NCBI RefSeq assembly: GCF_007990715.1
Contig: NZ_BJWY01000022.1
Location: 1 to 64,000 of the forward strand
Length of the DNA: 64,000 nucleotides
From: Nocardia seriolae NBRC 15557
GTDB taxonomy: Bacteria > Actinomycetota > Actinomycetes > Mycobacteriales > Mycobacteriaceae
Direction: 5' to 3'
The position numbers and the translations under genes were made by a program. Under the pieces are notes generated by a model. That model saw only the letters and a program-made list of their open reading frames with translations. It was not told the origin of the DNA and made no database searches. This document shows, piece after piece, positions 24,917 to 35,095 of the stretch (its first letter is position 1; every line of letters starts with the position of its first letter).

Positions 24917-27900
24917 TTACTGGCAGGCAGGGCCTTTCGGCACGGCGACGTAGACCGCGTCGCTGCCCAGGCGGGCCTGCTGCGACAGCAGCACATCGGC
25001 CTCGAGCTGCCGGGACTTCTTGGCCGGGGTGCCGTCGCCACCGAGGCGGCGGTCGGCGGGCCGCTCGTAGAGCGGGGCCCCGCCGCACATGGCCTCGGCG
25101 AAGCGCTGGCGGCCCGCGAGCTGACGCTCTTCGGCCTTGCGCTGGTACGCCTCCCGCTGCTCGGCGTCGGCGATGGCCTCGACGAACGCCTGCGGGTGCA
25201 CGATGGCGACCAGACCGGACACATGGCCGAAGCCGAGCGAGGTGACCAGACCGGCCTTGAGCGGCAGGCGATCTCCCACGTTCAGCGTCTCGCGCAGCCA
25301 CACCAGGTGCGGGTACTGCGCCATCTTCTCGTCCACGCAGTCCAGGCTGCGGTTGGGCGGAATCACGCCCTGGGCCAGCACCTGGCACAGGCCGATCATC
25401 TGGAAGGCCGCCGCGCCGCCCTTGGCGTGGCCGGTGAGGGCCTTCTGCGAAACCACGAACAGCGGAGCGCCTTCGGAGCGGCCCAGCGAGGTGGCGAGGC
25501 GCTCGTGCAGCTCGGACTCGTTGGGATCGTTTGCGGCGGTGGAGGTGTCGTGCTTGGACACCACCGCGATCTCGTCGGGGGCGACGCCGAGCTTGCGGAG
25601 TTCCTTGGCCAGCTTGGACTCCGGGCCACCGCGACCCGCACCCAGGGCACCCAGGCCGGGGGCCGGGATCGAGGTGTGCACGCCGTCGGCGAAGGACTGC
25701 GCGTAGGCGACGACACCCAGCACCGGCAGGCCCATCTCGAGCGCCACCGAGCCGCGGGCGAGGAGAACCGTTCCGCCACCCTGCGATTCAACGAAGCCGC
25801 CGCGGCGACGGTCGTTGGCGCGGGAGAAGTAACGGTCGCTGATGCCCTTGGCGTACATGGCGGCCGAATCCGCGGTGGCCGACATGTCGCCGAAGCCCAC
25901 GATGCCCTCGATGCCGAGATCGTCGTAGCCACCGGCGACCACCAGATCGGCCTTGCCGAGCTTGATCTTGTCCACGCCCTCCTCGACGGAGACCGCCGCG
26001 GTCGCACACGCCGCGACCGGGTGGATCATGCCGCCGTAGGAGCCGACGTAGCTCTGCACGACGTGCGCCAGCGCGACGTTGGGCAGCGCCTCCTGGAGGA
26101 TGTCGTTGGGCCGCGACTCGCCGAGCAGGTTGTCGATGTAGAGCGAGCGCATCGACGACATGCCGCCCATACCGGTGCCCTGGGTGTTGGCCACCATGGC
26201 CGGGTGCACCCAGCTCATCAGCTCGGCCGGGCTGAAGCCGGAGCTCAGGAACGCGTCCACGGTGCAGACGATGTTCCACAGCGCCACCCGGTCGATGGAG
26301 CCCGCCATATCGGCGGAGATGCCCCAGCGGGTGGGGTCCCAGCCGGTGGGGATCTGACCGCCGACGGTGCGCGACAGCCTGGCCTTGCGCGGCACGCGAA
26401 TCTCGGTGCCCGCCTTGCGGATCACCTGCCAGTCGCCAGTGCCCTCGATCGGGGTGACGACCGTCTGCTCCGGGTTGGCGGAGTAGAAGGCGCGCGCCTC
26501 GGCCTCGCTGTTGACCACGAAGGTGAGGTCGTCGTCGAGGAACACCGAGGTGAGCAGCGGGGCCGCGTTGTCGATCATGGCACCGTCGTCGCCGTAGCGG
26601 CGCACGCCGCAGCGCTCCACCACGGTGTCGTGGTAACGATCGGCCAGCTCGGATTCCTCGACGTACTCACCGGATTCGGTGTCGTACCAGCCGGGCTTGG
26701 GGTCGTTCTCCCAGGTGACCAGGCCGGTGGTCCAGGCCAGCTCGAGCACGCCCGCGGCGGAGAGCTGATCGGAGACCTCGATCTCGAAGCGGGTGCGCGC
26801 CGAGCCGTAGGGGCCGAGCTCGCCCGCGCCGACGATGACGACCATGTCGTCGAGATCGGCGGTGACCGAACCCCATTCGAGGGTAGGCAGCTCGGAGGAC
26901 ATGGTCGGCGGGGCGGGCAGCGCCGAAATAGTGTTGGCGTCAACACCTTCCGACTCCTCGGCCGCGGCGGCCTCGGCCTGCTCGCGCGCCTCCCGGGCCA
27001 GTTCCGGCAGATCCAGCTTGGCTCCGGCGAGGCCGCCGGTCAGGTCGATCTGCTGCGGTCCGGCCGCGGTCACCACGCGGGCCCGCGAGGTGCACCACTT
27101 GAGCAGCTCGTCGGCCATCTGCAGGGTGGACCAGGTGTGCACGCCCGCCTTCTCGACGGCCTCGACCAGCGGGTCGTTGCCGCCCATGAGGCCGGTGCCG
27201 CGCACCCAGCCGATCAGCGCGTGCACCAGGGTGACCCGCTCCGACCAGGACTTCTCCGCGCGCCACTTGGCGACGATGGCATCCAGGGCGGCCTTGGACT
27301 CGCCGTAGGCGCCGTCACCGCCGAACATGCCGCGGTTGGGCGAACCCGGCAGCACCACATGCAGTTTCGCGTCCACGTCGTGGTCCGCGCCGATCTTGGA
27401 CAGGCCGCCGATGAGGCGCTCCACCGACCACAGCAGGACCCGCATCTCCATTTCGGCGCGGGCGCCGGCGTCGGAGAGGTCACCGGCCACGCGGGGCGCG
27501 GCGAACGGGAGCAGCAGCGTGGGGGTCATCGCCTCCTTGACGAGAACCTTCGCGCCACCGGCATTGTCGACCTGCTCGTTGCCGACCCACTCGATGAGGG
27601 CGTCGATGTCGCTGTAGGAGGCCATGTTCGCGGGGACCACCCAGAGGGCGGCGCCGTTGCGGGCGTTGTCGCGGTAGAGCTGCTTGTAGAAGCCCAGGCG
27701 GTCGTCGTCCAGCTTGGAGGTGGTGACCACGACCGTGGCACCGCCCGCGAGCAGTCGGCCGGTGGCCGCCGCCGCGATGGAACCCTTGCTGGCGCCGGTG
27801 ATCACGGCGATGTCGGAGGACCAGATGCCCGGCTCCGCGGCGGACACGGCGGCCTCGGCGATCGCGCCGTAGACCCCGGCCAGCACCGAGCGGGCCTCCT

Positions 27901-30900
27901 TCATGGCCCGGTTGCGCCACCAGTTGGCCTGGGCCGCAACGGCTTCACCGGCACCGTAGTAGCCGTCCACCTCGGGCTCGACCGGCAGCGAGCCGTCGTT
28001 GCCGAACCACAGGCGGGCCAGATCCTCACGGGCGCTTGCCCACCGGTCGTCGATGAGCACGGCCTTGCGGGCATCGAAGGCGGGCGCGACGAGACGCGGC
28101 CAGTCCGAACCCAATTCGGCCGAGACCAGGTCCACCAGGGTGTCCTCGGTGGCCTCCGGCGCGGACGCCTGCTCGGCGTGGCCGAGGGATTCCAGGATCA
28201 CGCGGGCGGCCTGCGCCAGCACGCCGTCGCGGCCGGTGATCTGCTCGGTGAACTCGCCCAGCGCGGCCGCGTCGACGGTCGCGCCGCCACCGCCGCCGAC
28301 GGAGGGCATGGAGACCGCGACTCCGCGGCGCGCGGCCACGGCCTGCACGGCGGCATCGATGGCGGCGTCCACGGACGCGGCGTCCGAAAGTCCGCCGGAG
28401 ACCAGGCCGCCCAGGTCGCCGCCGCGAACGGAAGCGCCCTCACGGGTGCCGAGGGAGACTTCGGCGGTGACGTGGCTGGCCCAGCCGTCGCCCAGGCCCC
28501 AGACCTTCTTGACGCGCTCGCCGATGGCGGCCGGGCGCTTGCCCGACGGGCCGAAGACCTTGCGCAGGTGGTCGCCGATGGCGTCGGAGAGCACCGAGCC
28601 GAACGGCTTGTAGGTGCGGGCCAGACGCTCGACCGTGCCGGACAGCGCGCCCATGTCGGCGTCGGCGGCACCGTCGATGGCACCGAGCGAGAGCTCCGCG
28701 CCGAGGTCGACGAGCAGCTGGTTGCGGCGCGAGGAGACGCCGTCGCACAGGCCCTCGATGGTGTCCACCGGGCCGATCTGGTCCATGCGCAGCTTGGTCC
28801 ACAGCGCGATGAGCACGCGGGTGGCGTCGGCGGCGGAGAACGAGATGTCGTCCGGGGTGGGGCCACCGGTCGGCACGGCCCCGGGGGCCGGGGCGGCGGC
28901 AGCGGCGGGGGCCGTTGCGGCACTTGCGGTTTCGGCGGGAGTCTCCTCCGGCTCCTCCACCGGCGCGGGGTCGGTGTCGGTCGAGTAGACGATGCCGCGC
29001 TCACGCTCGATGTTGAGCACCTCGACCACCGCGCTGCCGAACTGCGGCAGCTTCAGCGTGTTCGACGCCAGGTTCGCCACGGTCGGCGTGGCGGCCAAAC
29101 CGATTTCGACGAACCGCTCGACGCCGACGCCACCGTGCTCGACATCGGTGAACAGCAGGTCCTGGGTCTCGATCCAGCGCACCGGGCTGGCGAACTGCCA
29201 GGCCAGCAGCTCGACCAGGACCACGCGGCACAGCTCGACCTCCTTGGCGGCCCACTCGTCCCAGTTGGCCAGCACCTCCGCGAGGGGCTCGGACGGCACC
29301 AGGTCCGCGATCTCCTGGATGTAGTCACGCTCCAGGTTGAACAGGCGGGGCACCAGGTTCGGGATGTAGCGGCCGATGAGCAGGCTCGGGTCCAGGTCCT
29401 GCGGCAGCAGATCCAGCAGCTTGCCGCGGAACTCCGGCACGCCGGCGCGCAGCACGGTGGAGTGGAACGGCACGTCGATGCCCGGAATGAGCACGAACGC
29501 GCGCTTGCCGCCGGTTTCGGCCCGCAGCCGCTCGATTTCGGTCTCGAGCGCCTCGCAGCCCTTCACGGTGCCCGCGATGGCGTACTGCGCGCCACGCAGG
29601 TTCAGGTTGACGACCTCGAGGAACTCCCCGGCCTGCTCGCCGATGCCCTTGACCCAGTCGATGACCTGGTCGTCGGCAATGCCGATCTGCGAGGGGCGGA
29701 TGGCGCACATGCGATAGTCGCTGCGGCCCTGGGCATCCCGGGGCACCAGCTCGTGCATGGCCGAACCGCGCTGGAACACGACCTCGAGCACCGCGTTCAG
29801 CGGCAGCACGCCCGCGGCGGCGGACAGCGCGTTGTACTCACCGACCGAGTGGCCCGCGAGCATCGCACCCTCGATGAAGGCACCGGCCTCACGCAGCTCC
29901 GCGACCTGAGCCACACCGAGAGTCGCCATGGCGACCTGGGTGAACTGGGTCAGGTGCAGCACGCCCTGCGGGTGGCGGTATTCGACGCCGCGCGCCTTCA
30001 GATAGGTCGGGTTGTCGCGCACCACCGCCAGAATCGAGAAGCCCAGGGCCTCGCGGGTGTGCTTGTCGGCACGGTCCCAGATGTCCTTGGCGGCCTTGGA
30101 ACGAGTGCGGGCGTCCAGACCCATCCCCTTGGCCTGAATGCCCTGTCCGGGGAAGGCGTAGACCGTCTTCGACGGCGCGATGCGGCCGGTGGCGGTCATC
30201 ACCAGGTTGCCGTCGATGCGGCAGGAGACCTCGACGATCTCCGAACCGTGGTCCACCGCAACGCGTTCCACGCGCACGTCGACCGGCGAGCCCAGCCGGA
30301 CCATGCCCAGGAAGCGGGTGGTCCAGGCGGTGATGGTGCGCGGGGGCACCTTGTCGCTCAGGTCGATGGCCGAGACCGCGTGCTGAGCGGCGGCCGAGAG
30401 CCACATGCCGTGCACGATCGGGTTGCCCAGACCGGCCAGCTTCGCGGCATTCTCGGAGGTGTGGATCGGGTTGAAGTCGCCCGAGACCTGCGCGAAGGCG
30501 CCCATGGCGCGCGGGGCGACCAAGGCGACGTCGCGGCGGCGGCGACGCGGGGTATCGGAGGCATCCTCGGACAGCGATCCGGCGGCGCGCGGCGGGTCGG
30601 ACAGCTCGGCGGAACCGGTGCGGCCGCGAATGGCGAAGCGCTCCACCAGTTTCGCGACGGGCGGGGTGTCCAGGCCGTGGTCGCGCATGACACCGACGGC
30701 GACCTTGACCTCGACCACGCGGCCCAGATCGGTGTCGAGGACCTCGGCGGATTCGGCGCGGACCGCGAGCACGGCGTGCTCGGCGGGCAGCTCGCCCAGC
30801 AGCTCGATCTGGTGATCCAGGTGGACCAGGTCCAGCATGCCCTCGATGACGGACTGCTCATCGGCGGTGCGGGTCGCGCCCAGGACCGCGAAAACGGCGG

Positions 30901-33900
30901 GCCAGCAAGCGCCCACGAGCACGTCGGGGACGGTGCGGCCGATGGTGGACAGCGAGTCCGGCAGGCCGGAGCCGGTGACACCGGCGTGGTCGGCGATGAG
31001 GTCCGGGCTCCAGGCCAGGTTGACGTGCGCGACCTGCGCGCCGTCGATGGTCTTGACCTCGGGCAGCGACTTGCCCGCGGCGACGGCCAGCAGCGCCGAC
31101 ATCGCGGCGGAGGCGTCGTCCTCGGTAATGACCGGCGCGCCACCGTTGTACACGGAGACCGGGACGGTGATGCGGATCTTGACGGCGTCCTTGCCGAGCA
31201 ACGGGACGGCCAATTCCACGTAGGCGGAATCGGTTTCGGTGCCCTCGGTGGCGGACAGGGTCGCGCCGGTGCGCGGGTGCTTGGCGCCCTTGCCGTTCAT
31301 CTCCCACTCGTCCAGGTTGCCCAGGCGGTGGATGGGGTTGACGGTGGTGCGTCCGGCCCACTGCACGTCCGGTGCGGCGAGCACGATGTCGAGCAGGCCG
31401 TCGGCCACCTCGGCGCGGCGGCGGCCGTCCACGGCGGCCGGGACGATGCCCGCGCGCACCAGGGAGAAGGCGGTGTTCTGCTCGAAGCGGTCCAGGAGCT
31501 CACCGACCGGCTCGTCCACGCGGGTGATGCCCGCGACGGCGACGGTGCCGGGGATGATGCACACCTGGTCGGCGGTGTAGCGCGGATCGTGGGCCTGCCA
31601 CAGCGAATCCGAGCGCCACCAGCGGCGCACGTCCTGGTCGACGACCGGGACGAAGTTGACCGGCTTGCCGGGGATCTTGCACAGGCTCACGAAGAACGGG
31701 ACGTCGGCGGGGTGCAGGACGGTGTTCGCGGCGGTCGGGTACTGCTCCTTCAGGGTGCAGATAGCCTTGACCGGGGTCTCGAACGCGGTGTCCTCGGCGA
31801 AAAGCGTTGCGATCTCGCCGCGGTCGGCCGGGTTGAGGCGGGATTCGGTGCGGCGCACCATTTCCGCGAACCGGTCGCGCCAGGTGATGTCGAGCCACAC
31901 CGAGCGGGTGGCGTCGGCGATGGCATCGGAGAAGTCGCCGCCGCAGTCGAAGTCCTTGCGGCGGTCCAGATCAGGGTGGGTCTGGGGCAGAGAGGCTGCC
32001 AGCTCGACGTAGCGCTCCAGCCACTCCAGGTAGGTCATGGTGGCGGCGTCGCCGAAGTAGGGCTTGGCGGTGCCATTGAGCGCGGCGATGATCTCCTCGC
32101 GACGCTCGGCCACGGCGTCCGCGTCTCCGGCGACCTCGTCCAGCAGGCGGCCGGTGCGGGAGGCGGCATTGTCGATCTCGTGGATGTCCGCGCCCAATTG
32201 GCTACGGCCGGAAGCCATTCCGCCGCTCGCGGTGCCCGCGCCGACCCAGTCGGGGGTGCCGGGGGTGTCGACGAGCAGCTGTTTGACCTCGGGGGCGGTG
32301 GTGGCCTCGAGGGTGGCCATGGCGGCGGTGCCGACCAGCACGCCGTCGAGGGGCATGGCCGGGTAGCCGTGCTGCTGCGACCATTCGCCGGTCAGGTATT
32401 CGGTGGCGCGCTCGGGCGAGCCGATGCCGCCGCCGACGCAGACGATCACATTGTCGCGGCCGCGCAGCTCGGCGTAGGTCTCGAGCAGCAGGTCGTCGAG
32501 GTCCTCCCAGGAGTGGTGGCCGCCGGCCTTGCCGCCCTCGATGTGCATGATGACCGGGTAGCCGGGGACCGAGTCCGCGATGCGCAGCACGGCGCGGATC
32601 TGCGCGACGGTGCCGGGCTTGAAGGCCACGTGGCTGATGCCGACCTCGGTCAGCTCCTCGATGAGGGCAACGGCCTCTTCGAGTTCCGGGATGCCGGCGG
32701 TGACGATGACGCCGTCCAGCGGGGCCCCGGCGGAGCGGGCCTTCTGCACGATGCGCTTGCCACCCAGCTGCAGCTTCCACAGGTACGGGTCCAGGAACAG
32801 CGAGTTGAACTGCACGGCGCGGCCCGGGTGCAGCAGGCTCTTGAGCTCCTCGACGCGGTCGGCGAAGATCTGCTCGGTGACCTGGCCGCCACCGGCCAGC
32901 TCGGCCCAGTGGCCCGCATTGGCCGCGGCCGCAACGATTTTCGCGTCGACCGTGGTGGGGGTCATGCCCGCCAGCAGGATCGGCGACCGGCCGGTCAGCT
33001 TGGTGAACGCGGTCTCGACCACGATGCGGCCGTTGGGCAGGCGAATCGGCTTGGGGGCGAACTCGCCCCAGGCCGGGGCGACCTCGGGGGCCGCGCCGGG
33101 GGTGAACAGGCTGCGCTGGCCCGGGCGGGTGGAGGCGGCGAGCACGCCGACGCCGGTGCCCTTGAGCGAGCCGGAGGTGAGGCGGGACAGCAGGTCTCCG
33201 GGACCGAGGTCCAGGATCCACTGCGCGCCTTGGCCGACGGTCTCGTCGACGATGGCGACCCAGTCGATCGGGTCGACCAGTACTTCCTGGGTGAGGGCGG
33301 CGGCCAGCTCGGCGTCCAGGCCGCACTGCTGGGCCCAGCCCTTGACCAGCTCGACGGTCTCCTGCAGCGCCGGGTGGTGGAAGGCCACCTCGACCGGGAT
33401 GTCCTCGAAGACCGGGGCGAACACCGAACCGCCGCGCTTCTTGGCCTCGCGCTCCTTGGCCTGCTCGGCATTGATCTCGGCGGCGCGCTGGCGCACGCGA
33501 TCCAGCTGGGCGACCGGGCCGCTCAGCACGGCGCGACGGCGGCCGTTGCGGATGGACAGCACGGCGGCCTTCTCGGCGGCGACACCGTTCATAACCTCGG
33601 CGACAACGGCTTTCAGCGCCTCGGGGTCGACATTGGAGACCGCGACCATCGGGGACTTCTCCCCCACCGGCAGCAAACCGCGGCGGCGCGCGACCAAACC
33701 GGCCGCAGCACCGATCAATTGGGCCACCGCGAGCAGTTCGGCATCGCGCTGCCCGTGTTCCTCGGCGGCGGTGGCGGCGATCCGGCCCTGCGAGTGGCCG
33801 ATGACGGCGGCGGGCGCGTGCGCGACGATGTCCAGCCCCTGCAGGCGCAGCGCGCGCAGCGCGGCGATCTGGGTCAGGAACACACCGGGCATGGAGACGG

Positions 33901-34270
33901 CGGCGGAGCGCAACACCTGCGCTGACGGCGCTCCCGACACCTCCCCCTGCTCCGGATCGGCGATCTCTTCTTCCAGCATCCACGCGACCGGGTCGAACCC
34001 GACCGGCCGGACGACCAGCAGCTGGGAGGCGACCGGCTCCAGCTTGGCGGCCGCCTCGTTGACCAGCGCGGTCAGCTCCGGCTCGAGCGCCGAATCGCGC
34101 CCGATCTCCTCGAGCTCACTGAGCCACTGCGCGCCCTGCCCGCCGAATGCGAGAGCGTACGGCGCGCCCCCCAGCAACCGGTCCAGCAGCGACGACCTGA
34201 CCCCACTCTCCCGTGACTTCCCCGCCGCCCTGGCCTTCGATCCGGTCCCGGTGCTCTCGTTGATCGTCAA
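24917..34270 (-). CDS. fas: Type I fatty acid synthase (single polypeptide)
   Basis: A protein of 3,117 residues carrying all reactions of fatty acid synthesis. Order and approximate residues: acyltransferase (GHSQG near 157), enoyl reductase (SPILLAGMTPTT near 432), MaoC-like dehydratase (GDFNPIH near 1263), malonyl/palmitoyl transferase (GHSVGEYN near 1472), ACP (DGVSSRRNQLL with the probable phosphopantetheine serine near 1844), ketoreductase (VITGASKGS near 2157) and ketosynthase (catalytic Cys in ACATAAVS near 2753, then KHDTST and GHAKGG). This matches mycobacterial Fas, which makes C16-C26 acyl-CoA for lipids and mycolic acids. I start at TTG 34270 (MTINEST), because AGGAGAAGG precedes it and mycobacterial Fas begins MTIHE. 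An ATG at 34303 would add 11 residues. The frame is intact over 9.3 kb. Confidence 0.95.
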   Translation of the reverse strand: MTINESTGTGSKARAAGKSRESGVRSSLLDRLLGGAPYALAFGGQGAQWLSELEEIGRDSALEPELTALVNEAAAKLEPVASQLLVVRPVGFDPVAWMLEEEIADPEQGEVSGAPSAQVLRSAAVSMPGVFLTQIAALRALRLQGLDIVAHAPAAVIGHSQGRIAATAAEEHGQRDAELLAVAQLIGAAAGLVARRRGLLPVGEKSPMVAVSNVDPEALKAVVAEVMNGVAAEKAAVLSIRNGRRRAVLSGPVAQLDRVRQRAAEINAEQAKEREAKKRGGSVFAPVFEDIPVEVAFHHPALQETVELVKGWAQQCGLDAELAAALTQEVLVDPIDWVAIVDETVGQGAQWILDLGPGDLLSRLTSGSLKGTGVGVLAASTRPGQRSLFTPGAAPEVAPAWGEFAPKPIRLPNGRIVVETAFTKLTGRSPILLAGMTPTTVDAKIVAAAANAGHWAELAGGGQVTEQIFADRVEELKSLLHPGRAVQFNSLFLDPYLWKLQLGGKRIVQKARSAGAPLDGVIVTAGIPELEEAVALIEELTEVGISHVAFKPGTVAQIRAVLRIADSVPGYPVIMHIEGGKAGGHHSWEDLDDLLLETYAELRGRDNVIVCVGGGIGSPERATEYLTGEWSQQHGYPAMPLDGVLVGTAAMATLEATTAPEVKQLLVDTPGTPDWVGAGTASGGMASGRSQLGADIHEIDNAASRTGRLLDEVAGDADAVAERREEIIAALNGTAKPYFGDAATMTYLEWLERYVELAASLPQTHPDLDRRKDFDCGGDFSDAIADATRSVWLDITWRDRFAEMVRRTESRLNPADRGEIATLFAEDTAFETPVKAICTLKEQYPTAANTVLHPADVPFFVSLCKIPGKPVNFVPVVDQDVRRWWRSDSLWQAHDPRYTADQVCIIPGTVAVAGITRVDEPVGELLDRFEQNTAFSLVRAGIVPAAVDGRRRAEVADGLLDIVLAAPDVQWAGRTTVNPIHRLGNLDEWEMNGKGAKHPRTGATLSATEGTETDSAYVELAVPLLGKDAVKIRITVPVSVYNGGAPVITEDDASAAMSALLAVAAGKSLPEVKTIDGAQVAHVNLAWSPDLIADHAGVTGSGLPDSLSTIGRTVPDVLVGACWPAVFAVLGATRTADEQSVIEGMLDLVHLDHQIELLGELPAEHAVLAVRAESAEVLDTDLGRVVEVKVAVGVMRDHGLDTPPVAKLVERFAIRGRTGSAELSDPPRAAGSLSEDASDTPRRRRRDVALVAPRAMGAFAQVSGDFNPIHTSENAAKLAGLGNPIVHGMWLSAAAQHAVSAIDLSDKVPPRTITAWTTRFLGMVRLGSPVDVRVERVAVDHGSEIVEVSCRIDGNLVMTATGRIAPSKTVYAFPGQGIQAKGMGLDARTRSKAAKDIWDRADKHTREALGFSILAVVRDNPTYLKARGVEYRHPQGVLHLTQFTQVAMATLGVAQVAELREAGAFIEGAMLAGHSVGEYNALSAAAGVLPLNAVLEVVFQRGSAMHELVPRDAQGRSDYRMCAIRPSQIGIADDQVIDWVKGIGEQAGEFLEVVNLNLRGAQYAIAGTVKGCEALETEIERLRAETGGKRAFVLIPGIDVPFHSTVLRAGVPEFRGKLLDLLPQDLDPSLLIGRYIPNLVPRLFNLERDYIQEIADLVPSEPLAEVLANWDEWAAKEVELCRVVLVELLAWQFASPVRWIETQDLLFTDVEHGGVGVERFVEIGLAATPTVANLASNTLKLPQFGSAVVEVLNIERERGIVYSTDTDPAPVEEPEETPAETASAATAPAAAAAPAPGAVPTGGPTPDDISFSAADATRVLIALWTKLRMDQIGPVDTIEGLCDGVSSRRNQLLVDLGAELSLGAIDGAADADMGALSGTVERLARTYKPFGSVLSDAIGDHLRKVFGPSGKRPAAIGERVKKVWGLGDGWASHVTAEVSLGTREGASVRGGDLGGLVSGGLSDAASVDAAIDAAVQAVAARRGVAVSMPSVGGGGGATVDAAALGEFTEQITGRDGVLAQAARVILESLGHAEQASAPEATEDTLVDLVSAELGSDWPRLVAPAFDARKAVLIDDRWASAREDLARLWFGNDGSLPVEPEVDGYYGAGEAVAAQANWWRNRAMKEARSVLAGVYGAIAEAAVSAAEPGIWSSDIAVITGASKGSIAAAATGRLLAGGATVVVTTSKLDDDRLGFYKQLYRDNARNGAALWVVPANMASYSDIDALIEWVGNEQVDNAGGAKVLVKEAMTPTLLLPFAAPRVAGDLSDAGARAEMEMRVLLWSVERLIGGLSKIGADHDVDAKLHVVLPGSPNRGMFGGDGAYGESKAALDAIVAKWRAEKSWSERVTLVHALIGWVRGTGLMGGNDPLVEAVEKAGVHTWSTLQMADELLKWCTSRARVVTAAGPQQIDLTGGLAGAKLDLPELAREAREQAEAAAAEESEGVDANTISALPAPPTMSSELPTLEWGSVTADLDDMVVIVGAGELGPYGSARTRFEIEVSDQLSAAGVLELAWTTGLVTWENDPKPGWYDTESGEYVEESELADRYHDTVVERCGVRRYGDDGAMIDNAAPLLTSVFLDDDLTFVVNSEAEARAFYSANPEQTVVTPIEGTGDWQVIRKAGTEIRVPRKARLSRTVGGQIPTGWDPTRWGISADMAGSIDRVALWNIVCTVDAFLSSGFSPAELMSWVHPAMVANTQGTGMGGMSSMRSLYIDNLLGESRPNDILQEALPNVALAHVVQSYVGSYGGMIHPVAACATAAVSVEEGVDKIKLGKADLVVAGGYDDLGIEGIVGFGDMSATADSAAMYAKGISDRYFSRANDRRRGGFVESQGGGTVLLARGSVALEMGLPVLGVVAYAQSFADGVHTSIPAPGLGALGAGRGGPESKLAKELRKLGVAPDEIAVVSKHDTSTAANDPNESELHERLATSLGRSEGAPLFVVSQKALTGHAKGGAAAFQMIGLCQVLAQGVIPPNRSLDCVDEKMAQYPHLVWLRETLNVGDRLPLKAGLVTSLGFGHVSGLVAIVHPQAFVEAIADAEQREAYQRKAEERQLAGRQRFAEAMCGGAPLYERPADRRLGGDGTPAKKSRQLEADVLLSQQARLGSDAVYVAVPKGPACQ

Positions 34271-34385
34271 GACAATCGACTTCCTTCTCCTGGCGACCCT
34301 CATCCACAGGACTGGGCCGCGCTCACGGTGCGCAGGTATCCCCTCGGCCCGCAGGCCCTGGTAGACGCCGAGGATTCCACAAAAT

Positions 34386-34570
34386 CATGAGGCTCTCCTC
34401 ATGTTTGCCCCTCGCCCAACCCACTACCCCCGAGTATTTCCGTACGTCAGTACCAGAATGTTCCGAAACATGACCCTCCCTCATGTTTGAACCCGCTGGT
34501 GAGTCCGGTTGCACCCGCGAAGGAAATGTGAGCCCCCCTCACGTTGTGTGTTATCAAATCGTTATAACAC
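34386..34570. promoter_or_regulatory. fas upstream region with four inverted repeats
   Basis: Between fas and the tRNA gene are CATGAGG-CTCT-CCTCATG (34386-34403), AAACATGA-7 bases-TCATGTTT (34466-34488), GTGAG-CCCCC-CTCAC (34528-34542) and GTGTTAT-9 bases-ATAACAC (34548-34570). The first three share a TGAg/cTCA core and look like related sites for one dimeric regulator, for example of the FasR or FadR kind. No protein-coding frame is convincing in 34304-34659. Confidence 0.6.
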
Positions 34571-34659
34571 CAGGTAAGGTTACCGCCCAGTACGCCACGC
34601 CCTCCCGGTGCTTCGCGATCCCCGTTAGACCCGGTAAAGTTTGGACGGTCGTACCGTTA

Positions 34660-34741
34660 GCGCGAGTGGCGAAATTGGCATACGCGCCAGATTTAGGTTC
34701 TGGTGTCCTCGGACGTGCGGGTTCAAGTCCCGCCTCGCGCA
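34660..34741 (+). tRNA. tRNA-Leu (anticodon TAG)
   Basis: A complete cloverleaf of 82 bases. Acceptor stem GCGCGAG pairs with CTCGCGC. The anticodon arm CCAGA-TTTAGGT-TCTGG gives TAG (reads CUA). A long variable arm (TGTCCTCGGACGT) is typical of class II leucine tRNAs. The T arm is GCGGG-TTCAAGT-CCCGC. The discriminator is A and CCA is not encoded. Eighteen bases of its 3' end recur at 45292. Confidence 0.96.
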
Positions 34742-34742
34742 C
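34725..34742 (+). repeat. Candidate attachment site attL in the tRNA-Leu 3' end
   Basis: The 18 bases AAGTCCCGCCTCGCGCAC, which form the T-arm and acceptor 3' strand of tRNA-Leu, are repeated exactly and in the same orientation at 45292-45309, 10.57 kb away. Confidence 0.6.
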
Positions 34743-34767
34743 AAAGATGTTGTGCTGCACCATCTTT
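34743..34767 (+). terminator. Possible terminator after tRNA-Leu
   Basis: AAAGATG and CATCTTT form a 7-bp stem with an 11-base loop directly after the tRNA. The remaining 330 bases to the next gene show no gene I can support. Confidence 0.4.
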
Positions 34768-35095
34768 CACCACCAAGCTTGCTAAATCAGCAGTGAGGCA
34801 ACAACTTCCGCCGCTTCGAGCCCTCAGGCGCGGTTGCGCTCGGCACGCGGGCGCGCAGGGGCTCGGTGAGCTGCCGAGGGAATCACTCAGTTAACCTGTC
34901 GCAATCCTTGTCTCTGGCCGGGACGGCGCGACCGATCCAGCGGCACCGCTACGGGCCGCGCGCGATGATCCGGTCAGGTTCATCCAACGCGAGTTCGCAG
35001 AGGCGCCCTCGTTCGAGCGTGTGCTCGTCATACTCGTCGACTCGATTAGCATCGCCCTGCACGCATTCCCGACAACAAGGACTGTGAACCCACTG

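Noticed and set aside
25196..33925. A 2,909-codon open frame on the plus strand
   Set aside because: It is the antisense of fas. The minus strand has complete, motif-bearing FAS domains; the plus frame has only low-complexity Gly/Arg/His-rich sequence, a normal effect of high GC.
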